Shown piece by piece: positions 24,128 to 35,898 of a stretch of 64,000 nt of DNA. The notes beneath the pieces are model-generated. The model did not search any database. It saw only the letters and a program-made list of their open reading frames with translations, and was not told where the DNA came from. The translations under genes and the position numbers were made by a program. Each line of letters opens with the position of its first letter. The stretch's first letter is position 1. The DNA is from Mycogone perniciosa (Eukaryota; Ascomycota; Sordariomycetes; Hypocreales; Hypocreaceae): NCBI GenBank assembly GCA_025331125.1, contig JAOALB010000110.1:62001-126000 (forward strand), written 5' to 3'.

Positions 24128-25448
24128 GGTCAACGCGCGCGCGGGGGAGGGGAAGAGAGGGGAGGAGGGGCTCGAGCGAGAAATGATCAGCGAGGCAGAA
24201 TGTGCAGAAGCGTACTAATCGAGAGTCGTCGAAACGGGTTGCGCGAAGGGCTAATCCGTGCCAGCGGAAGTATCACGATGACAATGGGGCGACAAAATCA
24301 CCGCAGGACATGGTCGACAGATCCGCGAGTCAGCCTTGTCCCGAGCCGATGGCGGCGCTCGTTGGACCGATGACAAGGAGCATGCCACCCGTCCTCAAAG
24401 CGTGCCCTGAAGATGCGCGAAAAGGTCGGGGACGATGGATGGCTGCTGTCGTGTTTTGTGCGTTTGAGGTGTGATGGGGTGGTGTTGGAGATCTTCCCTT
24501 TCAGTTTGCAGAGGGGCTTCTCGTAACGAAACAAGGTGCTAAACCTCTCTAACAGCTGGCAGCGGCCGGCGGGGAGTGTCGACGAACCTAAGCCAGAAGA
24601 GCCTTTAAATCCACAACAAAGCCGCTCTAATGCACAAGGTCAACAATTCCTGGTCAGGGTACGAAGTAGAGACCGAGCAAAGACCTTTGATGAAAGATGG
24701 ATAGAAGTTGAAGAATCGAGACTTGGACGCCCAGCGCAAGATTATCACTACTCGTACTCTTGACATTAACCTCCCTAGTATGTAGTAGGTAGGTAGTATT
24801 CCACCCCCAAGTATAGGCTTTTTTTCCTTTTACGAATTAGAGAACTACCAAATCTTTATCGCGTCGTTTTGCTCAAGCGCCGCAACGATAGTCGCGGGAC
24901 CAATGGTGGACAGTGAGTGATGAAGGGCGTTCGGGCGAAGAGAAACCGTGGATTTCTGGCCGCCAATGGTTTCGCACCCTCGCCTTCAAGTTGTGACCAG
25001 AAATGCGACCGGTTGGCGGAATAATGTAATAATGGTAGGTCAAAATCTGTCGAGCGAAATTTACAGATCCGAGTCTCCGGATCCTCTTTGGGTGAAAATG
25101 TACTTATAGTATACTACCTAGTACGACTAAGTATAAACCCACTTTCATCTGCAGGAACGTGTCGAAGCGCAATCTCAGCGGCATTTCTCCTCTCATCCCG
25201 TTGATGCGTGTGGTATTAGTATCAACGGACAAACATGCAAGTCGCACGGATCATTTGAACGGAAACTTGATGCTCATACTGTGTGTATCCTGTATCCACC
25301 AAGAGAAGCAACGGCAACTTGCGCTGAGCTGTCGTGGCAACTGATGCCAATGCAAGCAAACAAACGGCTTGTGCGAGAACTCTCGTTCAGCCAAGTACCC
25401 ATGTAGTACGAAGAAGCACTGCGACGGGCGATGGTTCAGGTGTACGGA

Positions 25449-25464
25449 GTACGAGTACTCGTAC
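25449..25464. repeat. 16-bp perfect palindrome
   Basis: The sequence GTACGAGTACTCGTAC equals its own reverse complement. It is flanked by TACGGAGTA (25443) and TACGAAGTA (25462), making a compact run of related half-sites. Confidence 0.85.
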
Positions 25465-26992
25465 GAAGTATGAAGCACGGAGTATTAGGTCTGCTCCCTA
25501 AGCAATAGAAAGTGGATTGCCAATTTATTCCAGGAGAAAGGAGGCCGCATCCCATCCCCCATACGAACAGAGACCCGCCGTAAGACCACGTGGGGCTGGT
25601 CCCAAGACTCAGACACCGGAAGCTTTCCCCTAGGCCCGCCTCGTACATTATGTATACAGTGTTGTTTTATGCGATATTGTGATTATTGACACTGTGGCTT
25701 CTTATTTTGGAGTATTTCGCTTTAGATGTAGCATGATGTTATACCTGCTGACCGAGGCAGACCAACGGCGCTGGAGAGTGATTCCTACGGAGTACTTACA
25801 GAGGAATCCACTAGTTTCGGCAAAACTGCACCCCGTCCAAGGAAAGCTCGTATGTACAGGCTTGTACTTCATACGTGTACGAAGTACGATAAGTACTATA
25901 TTGCAATTTATTGCTTACTGCTCGTGCACTACTTCGTACAAAGTACTCGAATTGGCACTATTCATCCCTAACCTCTCAACTGTGTAATACGAATACATAA
26001 CGATGTTTTATTGGCATTCTTGTCGAACTCTTCTGCTTAAAGCCGTACGTGTGAGGCGCGCATGAGCAGCACAAGCAGGTACTCCGTAGGCATCTCTGAA
26101 TTTGAAAGCTGAGCCCGGCATCTTGGCTTCGCTAGGTCCAGTTGCGGGGTTTGTATGGAGTCCTCGGAATGTCTGAAGGTGGCCCGGAGGAGCGCGCTGA
26201 ACGTCCAAGCGAAAGAAAGGACGGAATGGAAGCCCACCTGATTTTGAAGGCAAACAAACATCCTTGAGGACACATCCGTTGTACGGAGTACATGCCTCCT
26301 ACTCATAGATACGGCTACTAGTAGTGTACTTCGTACGGAGTACATGTTCTCATTAGTACGAACTTCTCAGCACCAAGCCACTGTTTTATTCGGAGTAGCA
26401 CTAGTACTCGTAAGGGATGTGATTTCTTTTTATGAGGGCACCCCTGTGGATGAATTGACTTGATCGGCCATTTCATGGACAGTCAGAATCATGGCCAAAA
26501 ATAAGGACTCATTATGAACGTCGTTTATAGAGAACATGTGCGATATCAGATGTAGGTGAGCAAGGGTGCAATAATAAAACAAAGACCGCAAACAACAACA
26601 AACGAAGTCATACGAAGTACATAGTGTACTGTACTACTCCATACGGATACATTGCATAACTCTAATTACTAGGGATAGTCAGAGTACTCCTTACATCTGG
26701 ACGGATAACTCTAATTGCTATGGATTATGTTATCCGACTGGTGCTTACAATGTCATCTCTCTTTTTCTGTCCCCCACTTGGTGGTGGTAGTAATACCTAT
26801 CACCTACTCGTAGTAGCGTACATATACTACGAAGTACGAGTAGGTATTAGTACTAGCGGTAATACTAGAAGGATTATCCCGGTGGGGTGCAGGAAACGTC
26901 TTTGACCAATTTGTTTGCAGCCTTCTTTTCTAGATGACTATCCACCAGTCTTTCCACCCCTCGTTTAAATGGAAAGCTGACGAGAGCTGGCC

Positions 26993-27030
26993 GTACTACT
27001 ATGTACTTACATCAGAGTACATAGTAGTAC
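26993..27030. repeat. Inverted repeat, 15-bp arms
   Basis: Arms 26993-27007 and 27016-27030 are perfect reverse complements (GTACTACTATGTACT and its complement) around an 8-base loop. It could form a hairpin in RNA or a cruciform. Role unknown. Confidence 0.85.
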
Positions 27031-29110
27031 CAACTCGGCAGCTCATAGCTGGAAATAATGAAATGCGGTTCGGTCCGCCGCTTGTCGATAAATCGCGTCT
27101 CGCGCTACTCGTACATCGTCAAGGCCATCTGATGGAATGCTGTGGGAATCGATTCTCGCGCACCATCATGTTAAGGACGTCAAGATACTTCTGTGAATAG
27201 CGGTCTATACTTGACCAGGATCCCATCACCGCCAGTCACCTCTTCTGCATGATGTTGCTTCCTACCTCCACCAAAGTACATGTACGTACAGTGTGATATT
27301 AGTGCACCTTTTGTGTCTTTCCCAGCATGCCTTTGCTTATCCACAATAATCCCCTTGCAATGCCCTGTTGGGAGATGTACGTACTGTACGAGTTCTCACT
27401 AGTGAACGCGGATCAGCGGGATGGCTTTTAGAAAAGGTGGTTGAATGAAACATTTTTGTGCTCGATGATTAGCAGGAGTAGTATAACAAGACACAACAAA
27501 GCAAATTTGGCTGGATAGCAGCAAGATGTTTGTGAAATTAGCGGCGAGATTACCTGTTCCAGATGGCGCTGAAGCGGCGGGCAGTGCTGATTCCACTGTA
27601 AGACTGTGTTTAACAGGCGGTGAGTGACCGCTAGTACAGTGCGGTGCAGGGCGGGACATGATGGACTCGTACCCTCCAGGTACCCCTTAGCACTGTACGA
27701 GTCATTCTGCTCACAAAAGATTTGCTTCCTTTTTAATCTTAGGTACATAGTAGTACATGGTACAAGTAGGATCCATAGAGGACACAATCCATTTGGACTG
27801 AGAGTGGGCCACGGGATGCAAGGCGGCCAAGTTCAATGCGTGATAATGATAATGGAGCGCTGGGGAAGCCGGATCACGGAAACAAGGCACAAACAACTCT
27901 GTCTGTCAGTCATCATCGCTGGTATTAGTAGTACTAGTAGTATCACGATGCGCTTGAGAGGCACGATCAAGACTCATGTTCTCAGCATGGTAATACGTAC
28001 CTAGTTGCCCCTACATCTATCGATGTATGTACTGCGTACTTCGTATATTTTAAGTAATTGTTCGGAAACGCCATCGGGAAAATAGAAAGCGTTGTGTATG
28101 CCGAAATGGACAGGGGGATAATAACATCGACCTACGAGTAGTACCTCAAGGCTTGGGCTGCGATTCCAAAGTCTCTGACCGACTTCTTGAAAGTCCCATC
28201 AGACCCTATGCTATATATATTAGCCCTCTCCTTTTCTATTCGTGATTCGTGGCTCTATTTTGCTGGTTTTGCTTGTCAGTGGGGAGAGGACAGCACATTC
28301 ATGGACAGCAGGTTGCGCTGACCGACTGTCGCCAATGTTTGAAATGGTGGGGGTGGAAAATGGGTTGCAATCGTCCGTCCTGCTGTGCGCATATCGCACG
28401 CCATACTTGTATGTACTTCGTACACGTTCATCAAGAAGCAACACCTGCAGCACCCCAAACCCAGCATACCAAGGACCAAACGCCACACAGCAGAGCAAGA
28501 GAATGCAGGTCCATTCGGTCTTGTATGGTCGCTGGCGCGGGGTGTGCCTGACGGGCTCCCTTGTCTCGCGACTCAGGCGGGCCATCATCTTCCAGCGCCG
28601 CTTTTAACACGTGTGTCCCTGGTTCTCCTGACAGAATTTTCACAGATCAACAGCAATCAGCTTGGTGCATGCCAGGTACCTGTAACAAGGAGACCGGAGT
28701 ACTGCGCACCTAACACTGTCCATGTTCATGTCAGAAGGACGCGCTAGCAGAGCTTATGTCAATGGAAACGTGCTGGATTACCGGATAATTGTAGTGCCCA
28801 GCTAAGGTGCGTGTACATACAAGCTTAGAGCTGCGGCCTGCTACGTTCCGACCACGCGCGAGGGTACAGCTCATCGGTCAGTCAGGTACCTAATAAGGTA
28901 CCTACAGTGCCAGCTCCTCTCTTGGAGGGGCCAGCTTCGCCCCTCTTCCGCTAACGGGATCCCCGCTATAGCGTCGCTGGCCAGCGCACCATGCCGCTGT
29001 GCTGCGTTGAAATGGTGGGTTGGTTGGGTGACCGCGACTGGCACGCCCCAGGCTCACCCGAGGCCCTGTAATAGGTTGCTGTGCATAACTGGCAAGAGAA
29101 ACAGCGCGCG

Positions 29111-29220
29111 GCGGCGCTCCTCTCTTCGCTTTCCCCTCCGCCCCCCCTCCCTCCCTCTCCCTCTGTGCGCCCCCCTCCAAAATTCTTACCCCCTTCCCCT
29201 CCCCCCTCGTGGTCTTCCTT
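29111..29220 (+). promoter_or_regulatory. Pyrimidine-rich promoter tract of the C2H2 gene
   Basis: The plus strand is almost entirely C and T here, with C-runs and CCCTCC words. CT tracts close to transcription starts are common in filamentous fungal promoters; placement 420-530 bases before the ATG fits. Confidence 0.5.
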
Positions 29221-29396
29221 CAAAGTTCATCTCTACTAACCCTCCCCATCTTTCCCCCTCCTTCATCCATCACCATCCCATCGCGCCCGCGGTTCGCATC
29301 AAGTCCTGATTGCCGTCTGCATCTCCGGATCCGACTCCAAATTCTACGAGGCTGTCTAGAGCCTCCTTTTCAACCCAACCATCACAGAACCGCTCC

Positions 29397-29462
29397 ATGA
29401 CCAGGATACCGCCGTTTCCGATGATAAGCTTCGCGACCGAGTCCACCGTAGACACACTTTAA
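29397..29462 (+). promoter_or_regulatory. Possible upstream ORF in the C2H2 gene leader
   Basis: An ATG at 29397 opens a 21-codon reading frame ending TAA at 29460-29462, between the pyrimidine tract and the main ATG at 29638. If this stretch is transcribed leader it is a uORF that could lower translation; a 5' UTR intron could remove it. Confidence 0.35.
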
Positions 29463-29637
29463 ACCCCACGGGAGCGCGTGCGAGTGAGGAGCTAGGAGTC
29501 GAGAGAGTAAGAGAGAGAGAGGAGAAACTCACGATATTCAACCATCGTGCTATCAGCACCAGCCGGCCTAGTCGCCGCCGCCGCATCAGCGTCACCATCT
29601 TCATCCGTCGAAAGCAATACGCGACTTGACCGTCGAG

Positions 29638-32286
29638 ATGCCTGGCGCAAGTGTCGCAGTTCTCCCTCCACCGGCGGCCTCGACACCGTCCTCACGGAAG
29701 GCGTCCCTCGCACCAGAACGCAAATACAAATGCCAGTTCTGCAATAGAGCCTTCAGTAGAAGCGAACACCGCAGTCGACACGAACGATCACGTATGTCTC
29801 TTGCAGCAATTTTATTCTTCTTCATCCCACCATCGTCACCCCAACATCCTGTGTCTTGTCCACGTATTTTCTCCATTTGGAGTCCATCTATTCTCCTTTA
29901 TTTTGCTTGTCATCTTGGTTAGCTTATTGCTCATTTGCTTACCATTTCCCAGATACCAAAGAGCGACCATTCAAATGTATGAAGTGCAGAAGTACCTTTG
30001 TGCGCCGCGATCTTCTTCTCAGACATGACCGAACCGTCCATGCTAAGGATGGTGGCATCCCCCTACACAGTGATGGCAAGCGTCGCGCTGGTCCCAAGAC
30101 ACGAGCCATTGGTGGCCCTTCCAAGTCGTCAATTGCTCTTGACCCCCCGACACTGGAGCAGATGGAGGCTAGCGGTGACGGCATTTTCGATGTAGAGGCC
30201 GCGGCCATGCTTGTTGCTGATCTACATCACAAGGCCACTGCTGCTATGCGCGGCGAGGACAGCTCCTACGAAGATAGCCCATCCATGGCGTACTCTCCTC
30301 ACGGGTCTGCCATTATGGAGCCCGCTGTCACCTATCCATCTGGCGCTATCGCTTTACCCCAGGTTCAGTGGGACAACTTCATGTCACCATCAGTTACAGA
30401 GCCCAAAGCGCACTCCATTACCTCAAGTACGTCGGGGTCCTTCGAGTCACAACCGTCGTTTGCTGCGGGAAGCAAGCTCCAAAGCCACGCTAGCCAGCTG
30501 CCTCCTATGAGTGGCCGAAATTGCAACGGTCTTGTTCCAGCTCTCCAGTCAATGATCAACTCTCTTCCCAACCCTGATCATAGCACGCCGGTTCCCCAGA
30601 GTCCTTCGGTTGTCGACTCATCACAAGCTGGCTTCAGGGCACCTCAGGTCTCAGGTGACGATGAGCGAAATGCTATTCTCGATAATATTCGCAATTCCGA
30701 CCGTGAGCACGCCATTCCTGATGGCTTTCGCCTACCAGGTCTGGGATCGCTCAACCGATATTTGTCGACATATTTCGGTCTCTTCCATCATCATCTTCCC
30801 TTCCTGCATCCTGCGTCCTTCAGTCCCTCACAGGCCTCACCCCCACTACTACTGGCTGTGCTGAGTATTGGCGCTCTCTATGCCTTTGATCAAGACCAAG
30901 CATACATGCTTCACATCGGGTCCAAGGTCCTCGTCAACCAATTTCTTCAGAACAAGGAGAACTTCAGTTCTCGCAAGTGTCCACTCTGGACGATGCAGAG
31001 CTCCCTTTTGAACATGATTTTTGCCAGCTGGAGTGGTGACCCTAAGGGCTTGGAGTGGGCGTGCTCAATCAAGAGCCTTCTCGCTAACATGGTCGCCGGC
31101 AATCGATACGAGCTCAAGCTTCGCCAGGAGGCCCGCGGCAACGCTAAGCCGAGTCGCGCAGAATGGGTTGAGGATGAAGGCTGCCGTCGTACTTACTATG
31201 CCGTATACATCTTCTTCGGCTTGCTGACTCTCACCTATAATCACACCCCTGCCATTGGTTTCAACGAGTTTGAGGACCTGCAGCTTCCCTCAACGGAGGC
31301 ACTCTGGAATTTGCAGGTTGCAGATGAAGCCGCATGGCTGGAACAGCTAGAGAAGTCACCGGCCGTGATCTTCATGGAAGCCCATGACAACCTTTTCCAG
31401 GGCGAAACCCTCAAGTATAGTGCATTCTCCACCCGTGTCATGATCAACGCCTTGTTCCTCGAGGTGTGGTATCATAAGCGCAGCCCCGAGGCCCTGCAGG
31501 ACGTGGTCACTGAGTACAAGCTTCGGCTCGCGTTGGAGACGTGGGAGAAATCCCTTGAGCTCTGTGAGCCCGAATCTGTGGCAGTACCGCTCAGCGCCCC
31601 GCACAAAGACCATCCCTTGATCTTCAACGCCAAGGCTATGTACCGTAACGCTCGTGCTCGGCTGGAGGTTGACCTGAAAGCTGTGCAGGAGGCTCTTCGA
31701 TACCACGATTCATACGAAGTTGCGGCCGCCATGTCTCACGCCCGAGATCGCGTAAAGCGTTCAAGCGAGATGATCAAGGTGATTGAGGAATGCTACAACT
31801 GCATTGAAACGGCCGTGGTGCAGGGAGTTCGATGGGTGGCCCGTACTTCACCAACCAACTGGAGTGTTGAGCACCCACTTTGTGGCATGGATCTCATGAT
31901 TATTCTTTCGTTGTGGCTGTATCGTCTGGAACATGATGAGGAGCCAGCAACGCCAGAGGAAGTGGCTATGTACTACAAGGTTCGACAGCTTTTTGCAAAG
32001 GATCTGGACGAGAGCTATATGACCCAGCTGAGCTCTGTGGTTGCCCGACTTTGGGGCTCCATGCTGGATGAGGTCGTGGTTTGGGGGTAAGTTTTACTAG
32101 TTCTTGACATTTGTGTGGGAAATAAGCATACTAACCAAGTCGCATAGGATCACGCGCCTGATGGGCGAGTCATTCAAATTGCATTCACAAGCCCTCGTCG
32201 GCTACGTCGACGACCCCGAAGCTTCCTCAAATGTGTCTACTCCTTCGATGACTTCGCAGGGAGCTGACGAGGATAGCGTGTATTAA
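29638..32286 (+). CDS. C2H2 zinc-finger regulator with fungal transcription factor domain
   Basis: Sequence-specific transcription factor, 808 residues. Exons 29638-29791, 29953-32086 and 32148-32286. Two tandem C2H2 fingers lie at residues ~32-82: CQFCNRAFSRSEHRSRHERSH (C-x2-C-x12-H-x3-H) and CMKCRSTFVRRDLLLRHDRTVH (x4 between His). Intron 1 splits the codon of the last His of finger 1, so the finger is complete only after splicing. A Ser/Pro-rich linker follows, then a large helical region (LNRYLSTYFGLFHHHLPFLHPASF.., SIKSLLANMVAGNRYELK, EGCRRTYYAVYIFFGLLTLTYNHTPAIGFNEFEDLQLPS) typical of the PF04082-type fungal domain found in C2H2 regulators of the Adr1 kind. Target genes cannot be inferred. 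Confidence 0.88.
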
Positions 32287-34025
32287 TCAACTCTGAAACG
32301 ACGAAACGAACTTTTCTTTACTTTGTCTTGGGGGACCCACAGTCCTGGTACTTTCCTCAGCGTATGCCTCTCTTTGCTGTATGATTTACATTGGTATCTC
32401 TTTTATTTCCTTGTTGGTGTTGCTTTACAGTCGGCGTGAGTGGTCCGGAAAGGAGTTGAGCTTGTGTTCCCAGCGTATGATTGGGATTTCGTTTTGTCTC
32501 ATCTCACTATCTCCTTGACGACGCCTGAGACAGGGCAGGCGTTCGTGTCTCTGCTCTTTCTGGTCTTGGTTGGCATCTGCGTGGTTTCTTTCATCATGGG
32601 TCAAGGATCAGTGGGAATAATCTGGAGAGGCTGCGGAGCAGGATATGGGTGGGATAATGGATCGGACGTTTCGCATGGTTTCGGGCCCAAAGGGTGGATA
32701 TTGGATCTCGACAAAGCGGTAGCGCAAGCTAATAACTGCGAAGGCAGGTTGATTGGCTGGTCCAAGACGGAGACGCCGCCTTTTGCTTTCCACTTTTTGT
32801 TTCTATTGACTCTATTGGCCTTTATGTTGTTAATTTTTACAGTTGTTGCTTGGTTTATGTTGTCTCTCTCTTTCTGTTGTTGTCGTTTCTTTCCAGTTTT
32901 GCCGGCTGATCTATTCGCTATCTACTGCTTCTCAGATACCTTGTTCGATATACAGATTGTTCTTCTTTCCTTTCTTTCTTTCTTTCTTTCTTTCTTTCTC
33001 TCTTCATTATTTCTTTCATTCTTTCAAAGCTTTTTGATCCTGTTCTTTTTATTTTTGGTCTTAGCACTACGGGAAGAGGGCACGCGTCGGCGCGGTCGTC
33101 CTGATGGCTGGAGGATGTGTCCATAGGATTCCGCGCATGGACGAGTGTGAAAGGAGCATCTCCCGTATATCTGTGTATAGATATCTAGTCCTAAATTCAA
33201 TAATCGGTTCTCTGTCAGATGACTTGGTTTGGGTGAGTGAAGTGCGAACTGGGTACCTAGTATGGAGTACTCCCTACTCGTACTTGCAAGGGAGCAGACA
33301 CGCGTACCAAATAGGTAGGTACATCGTACTTATGGGCCTTCGGTACCTTAGTGGGGGAATAAGCGGGTCCGAGGCGGTTTGCCGAGATGCCAGGAGATGA
33401 TTTACTTTCTTAACATGCTGTTGGTTGTGTTAGCAAGGTAGTCTAATATCTCGGCACCCAAAAACAAGGCTGTTGCATTTCCTTGGGAAACCGAGCATCT
33501 TGATCTTGGACAAACCGCTTCGCTCGCAGTTCCGCCTCACCTGTTCGTCTAATAATAGGAACTACCTAGGCATTGTACCTATTGCATACTCGTACTCCGT
33601 ACCTAGCATAGCATGACGGGGAAGCCACAGTGGCGCTAAATAAGGGCGGGAAATTGTTTCTGGCGACCCTCCCTAAGCTCAGTTAAGTCTGGACCAGCAA
33701 ACTTCTCCCTCGTATTGGTTCTGCTAGCAGTATGGAGTACGGAGTAGGGAGGAGAGAGTGGTATTGACAAGGAAACCACATGGCGGTTTCCCGGGGCATT
33801 CGACTCGTATTGGTCCTTTGTGTGCCCCGGCCGCTACTACCCTGTGCACTACCTATATTAGGTAGTGTGACCTTCAAGGACGCCACTGGGTTCGTGCGTT
33901 CTCTTCCACACATCGGTTTCAATGTTTATGCTGTGGCTTCCTCATGATCCTTTTGCTTTTTAGGGTCTCTCTACGCTCGTTTTCCCTTCTGCTCTGCTTA
34001 GCTTATACGAATACTAATAGCTGAC
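32287..34025. other. Intergenic between the C2H2 gene and GH16
   Basis: About 1.7 kb. The first part is probably 3' UTR. A 228-codon ORF (32440-33126) crosses a TTTC microsatellite and is not credible as a gene. Two TACGGAGTA copies (33593, 33738) lie in the GH16 upstream region, within about 430 bases of its start. Confidence 0.5.
32971..32998 (+). repeat. (TTTC)7 microsatellite
   Basis: Seven uninterrupted TTTC units followed by further CT-rich sequence. Confidence 0.85.
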
Positions 34026-35183
34026 ATGGCCAACAAGTGCGGCCTGAACCTGCTGCTATACTTGCTACTGGCGCTTGTGCCTCGCCTTGCGGGAGCGCTT
34101 TGTGAGTGCGGCTACGTCGCGCGAGGCCCAAACCGAGGAAGCGATTCGTGGGTGTTCACAGACAGTCTAGAAAGCAACTTCAACAATGTCAAGAACATTT
34201 CGCTCGACGCAGACTGGGCGAGACAGCAGTTCAACGTCACGCCAGAGGCGGGACGCGGCAAGTACGGCAAGGCCTTTGTGCTAGAGAACGTCGACACCAT
34301 CAACCGCGCCCAGGGCTCAGTTTCTGACGCCAATCAAGATACGGGACTTGAGCTGCGGGTGGGCAGTGCGCTTGTAGATGGCGCTGTGCCCGGGGCCGAG
34401 CTGGATACGGCGAGGAAGGATTTGTTCTATGGCTCATATCGCGCAGGCATGAAGCTCACGACTGTCAACGGTACCTGTGCTGCCTTTTTCTGGGTATGTG
34501 TTACGCCAGGTAGCCATGAGGCTGATGCTGATGATTGAACTGTGCAGTACTTCAACGACACACAAGAGATTGATATGGAGTTTTTGTCCCGGGAGTTTGA
34601 CCGAAAGACAAACACGTACCCAGTGAATCTTGTGGTTCAGTCCGAGGCCTCTATGGAGGCAGGTTTCAACGCCGAAAAGACCGGCACCTTCAAGGTGGTT
34701 AACCTCACATTCGATCCAACCACTGGGTTTCATGAGTACCGCTTCGACTACCTACCGGGCCGTATTTTGTTCTATGCTGACAGCCAGCTACTGGCCGAGA
34801 TGAACGGCAGCACCATTCCTTCCAGCCCTGGCCACCTCATTCTACAGCATTGGAGCAATGGAAACCCCTTATGGTCAGGGGGGCCGCCAGCTCAAGATGC
34901 CCTTCTCACTGTCAGCTACGTCAAGGCATACTTCAACTCATCTGATGCCGACAGACAATCAGACTGGGCTAAGCGTTGCAGCGTCGCCACCAGCAGCAAC
35001 AGCAACAGCACAGTATGCAACATTCCCGATGTAACTGCAGCGAATGCAAGCACGGGAGGCATTTTCTTGAACGAGAGTGCAAACGATGATCCAAAGAACG
35101 GCAGCGGAACGGTTCGTCCGGATGGAGCGTGGGCGATGACGATGAGCGTTGTGTTTCTGGTGCTGATGATGGGTTTGCTGTAG
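34026..35183 (+). CDS. GPI-anchored GH16-family glucanase/transglycosylase
   Basis: Cell-wall enzyme of glycoside hydrolase family 16, acting on beta-glucans at the cell surface. Exons 34026-34493 and 34548-35183 (367 residues). Signal peptide MANKCGLNLLLYLLLALVPRLAGA, then CECGYVARG at the mature start. The catalytic GH16 signature EIDMEF (Glu nucleophile, Asp, Glu acid/base) stands just after the intron, in DTQEIDMEFLSREF. HLILQHWSNGNPLWSGG is the usual strand near the C-terminal side of the fold. The last ~25 residues are hydrophobic (WAMTMSVVFLVLMMGLL) after an Asn/Gly/Ser stretch, fitting GPI attachment. Several NxS/T sites suggest N-glycosylation. The next gene downstream is another beta-glucanase type (GH64). 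Confidence 0.85.
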
Positions 35184-35898
35184 TTGGGAGGGTATTGATG
35201 TTCTAATGACGTACGATGATATGAAATGTTGACATGTGTTTGTGGCTCGTGAGAGATCCGTTTTGACGAGACGGGAATGATGTGCAAGACACATGCCTGC
35301 AGTTTTCGGTTCCTTTGAGTCTATCGAGGTAACGAATGGCGATCTCTGCTTTTAGAAGCTGTGGTGTGGATGCGGAGCCAAGTGAGGTGCATGTACGTCG
35401 TATATCGTGCATCAGATGATATGCATGACAGCCGAGTAAACACAACTCCAAAGGCTTTGATTGGACGTCGCCATTAGTTTCTGTCCCTTTTTGGGGCGGG
35501 GAGAAGCATGAGCACCGAAGTTCTGCTGTCTCTGGCTCATCTGATACAAATACGGCACTACATCATTTTTAACGTGAACAGTAAGGCTGATGGGCAAGAG
35601 GACAGGTGATGCTCCACATCCGGATATTTAAATAAGACAAGATTAAGCACGAAGCTGTGGAGGTGGTCCTCGTGCAACATATCCAGGTAAAGGCCCAAAT
35701 GGAAGATCCCATATTATGTCATAGTCATAGAGAGGCAGGGTAGGGTGGTCGTTGTAGCGGAGATAAAAGAGGGCTTGCAGCCCAGCCAAGATGCGCCTCA
35801 ACAAACTCGCACACACACACACATACACACACAATAGAAACAAACGGTTTACTACTTTGCATCAACGGAACAAGAAGCATCACAGCAATTTCATCATC
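35184..35898. other. Intergenic, GH64 upstream region
   Basis: About 715 bases between the GH16 and GH64 genes, including a CA repeat in the GH64 leader. No other gene seen. Confidence 0.5.
35810..35833 (+). repeat. (CA)n microsatellite in the GH64 leader
   Basis: A CA run with one T interruption, 65-90 bases before the preferred GH64 start. It lies in frame with that gene, so if the ATG at 35791 were used it would encode a His/Thr run. Confidence 0.8.

Larger units (their letters stand above)
24128..29637. other. 5.5-kb gene-poor gap rich in short palindromes
   Basis: No ORF here resembles a known family, and those present are short and mutually overlapping. Between 25.4 and 28.4 kb there are 13 copies of TACGRAGTA, a 16-bp perfect palindrome (25449-25464) and a 15-bp-arm hairpin (26993-27030), plus many GTAC/TAGTA words. 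Its two ends are the 5' regions of the Ras GEF gene and the C2H2 regulator gene, so part of it is long promoter or leader. No transposase remnant is visible. Confidence 0.6.

Noticed and set aside
24128..29637. A transposon or RIP-mutated repeat in the large gap
   Set aside because: No transposase, reverse transcriptase or terminal repeats were seen, and base composition is not the extreme TA-rich kind left by RIP.
32440..33126. 228-codon ORF downstream of the C2H2 gene
   Set aside because: It runs through a TTTC microsatellite giving Phe/Leu/Ser-rich sequence, has no family resemblance, and follows directly in the probable 3' region.
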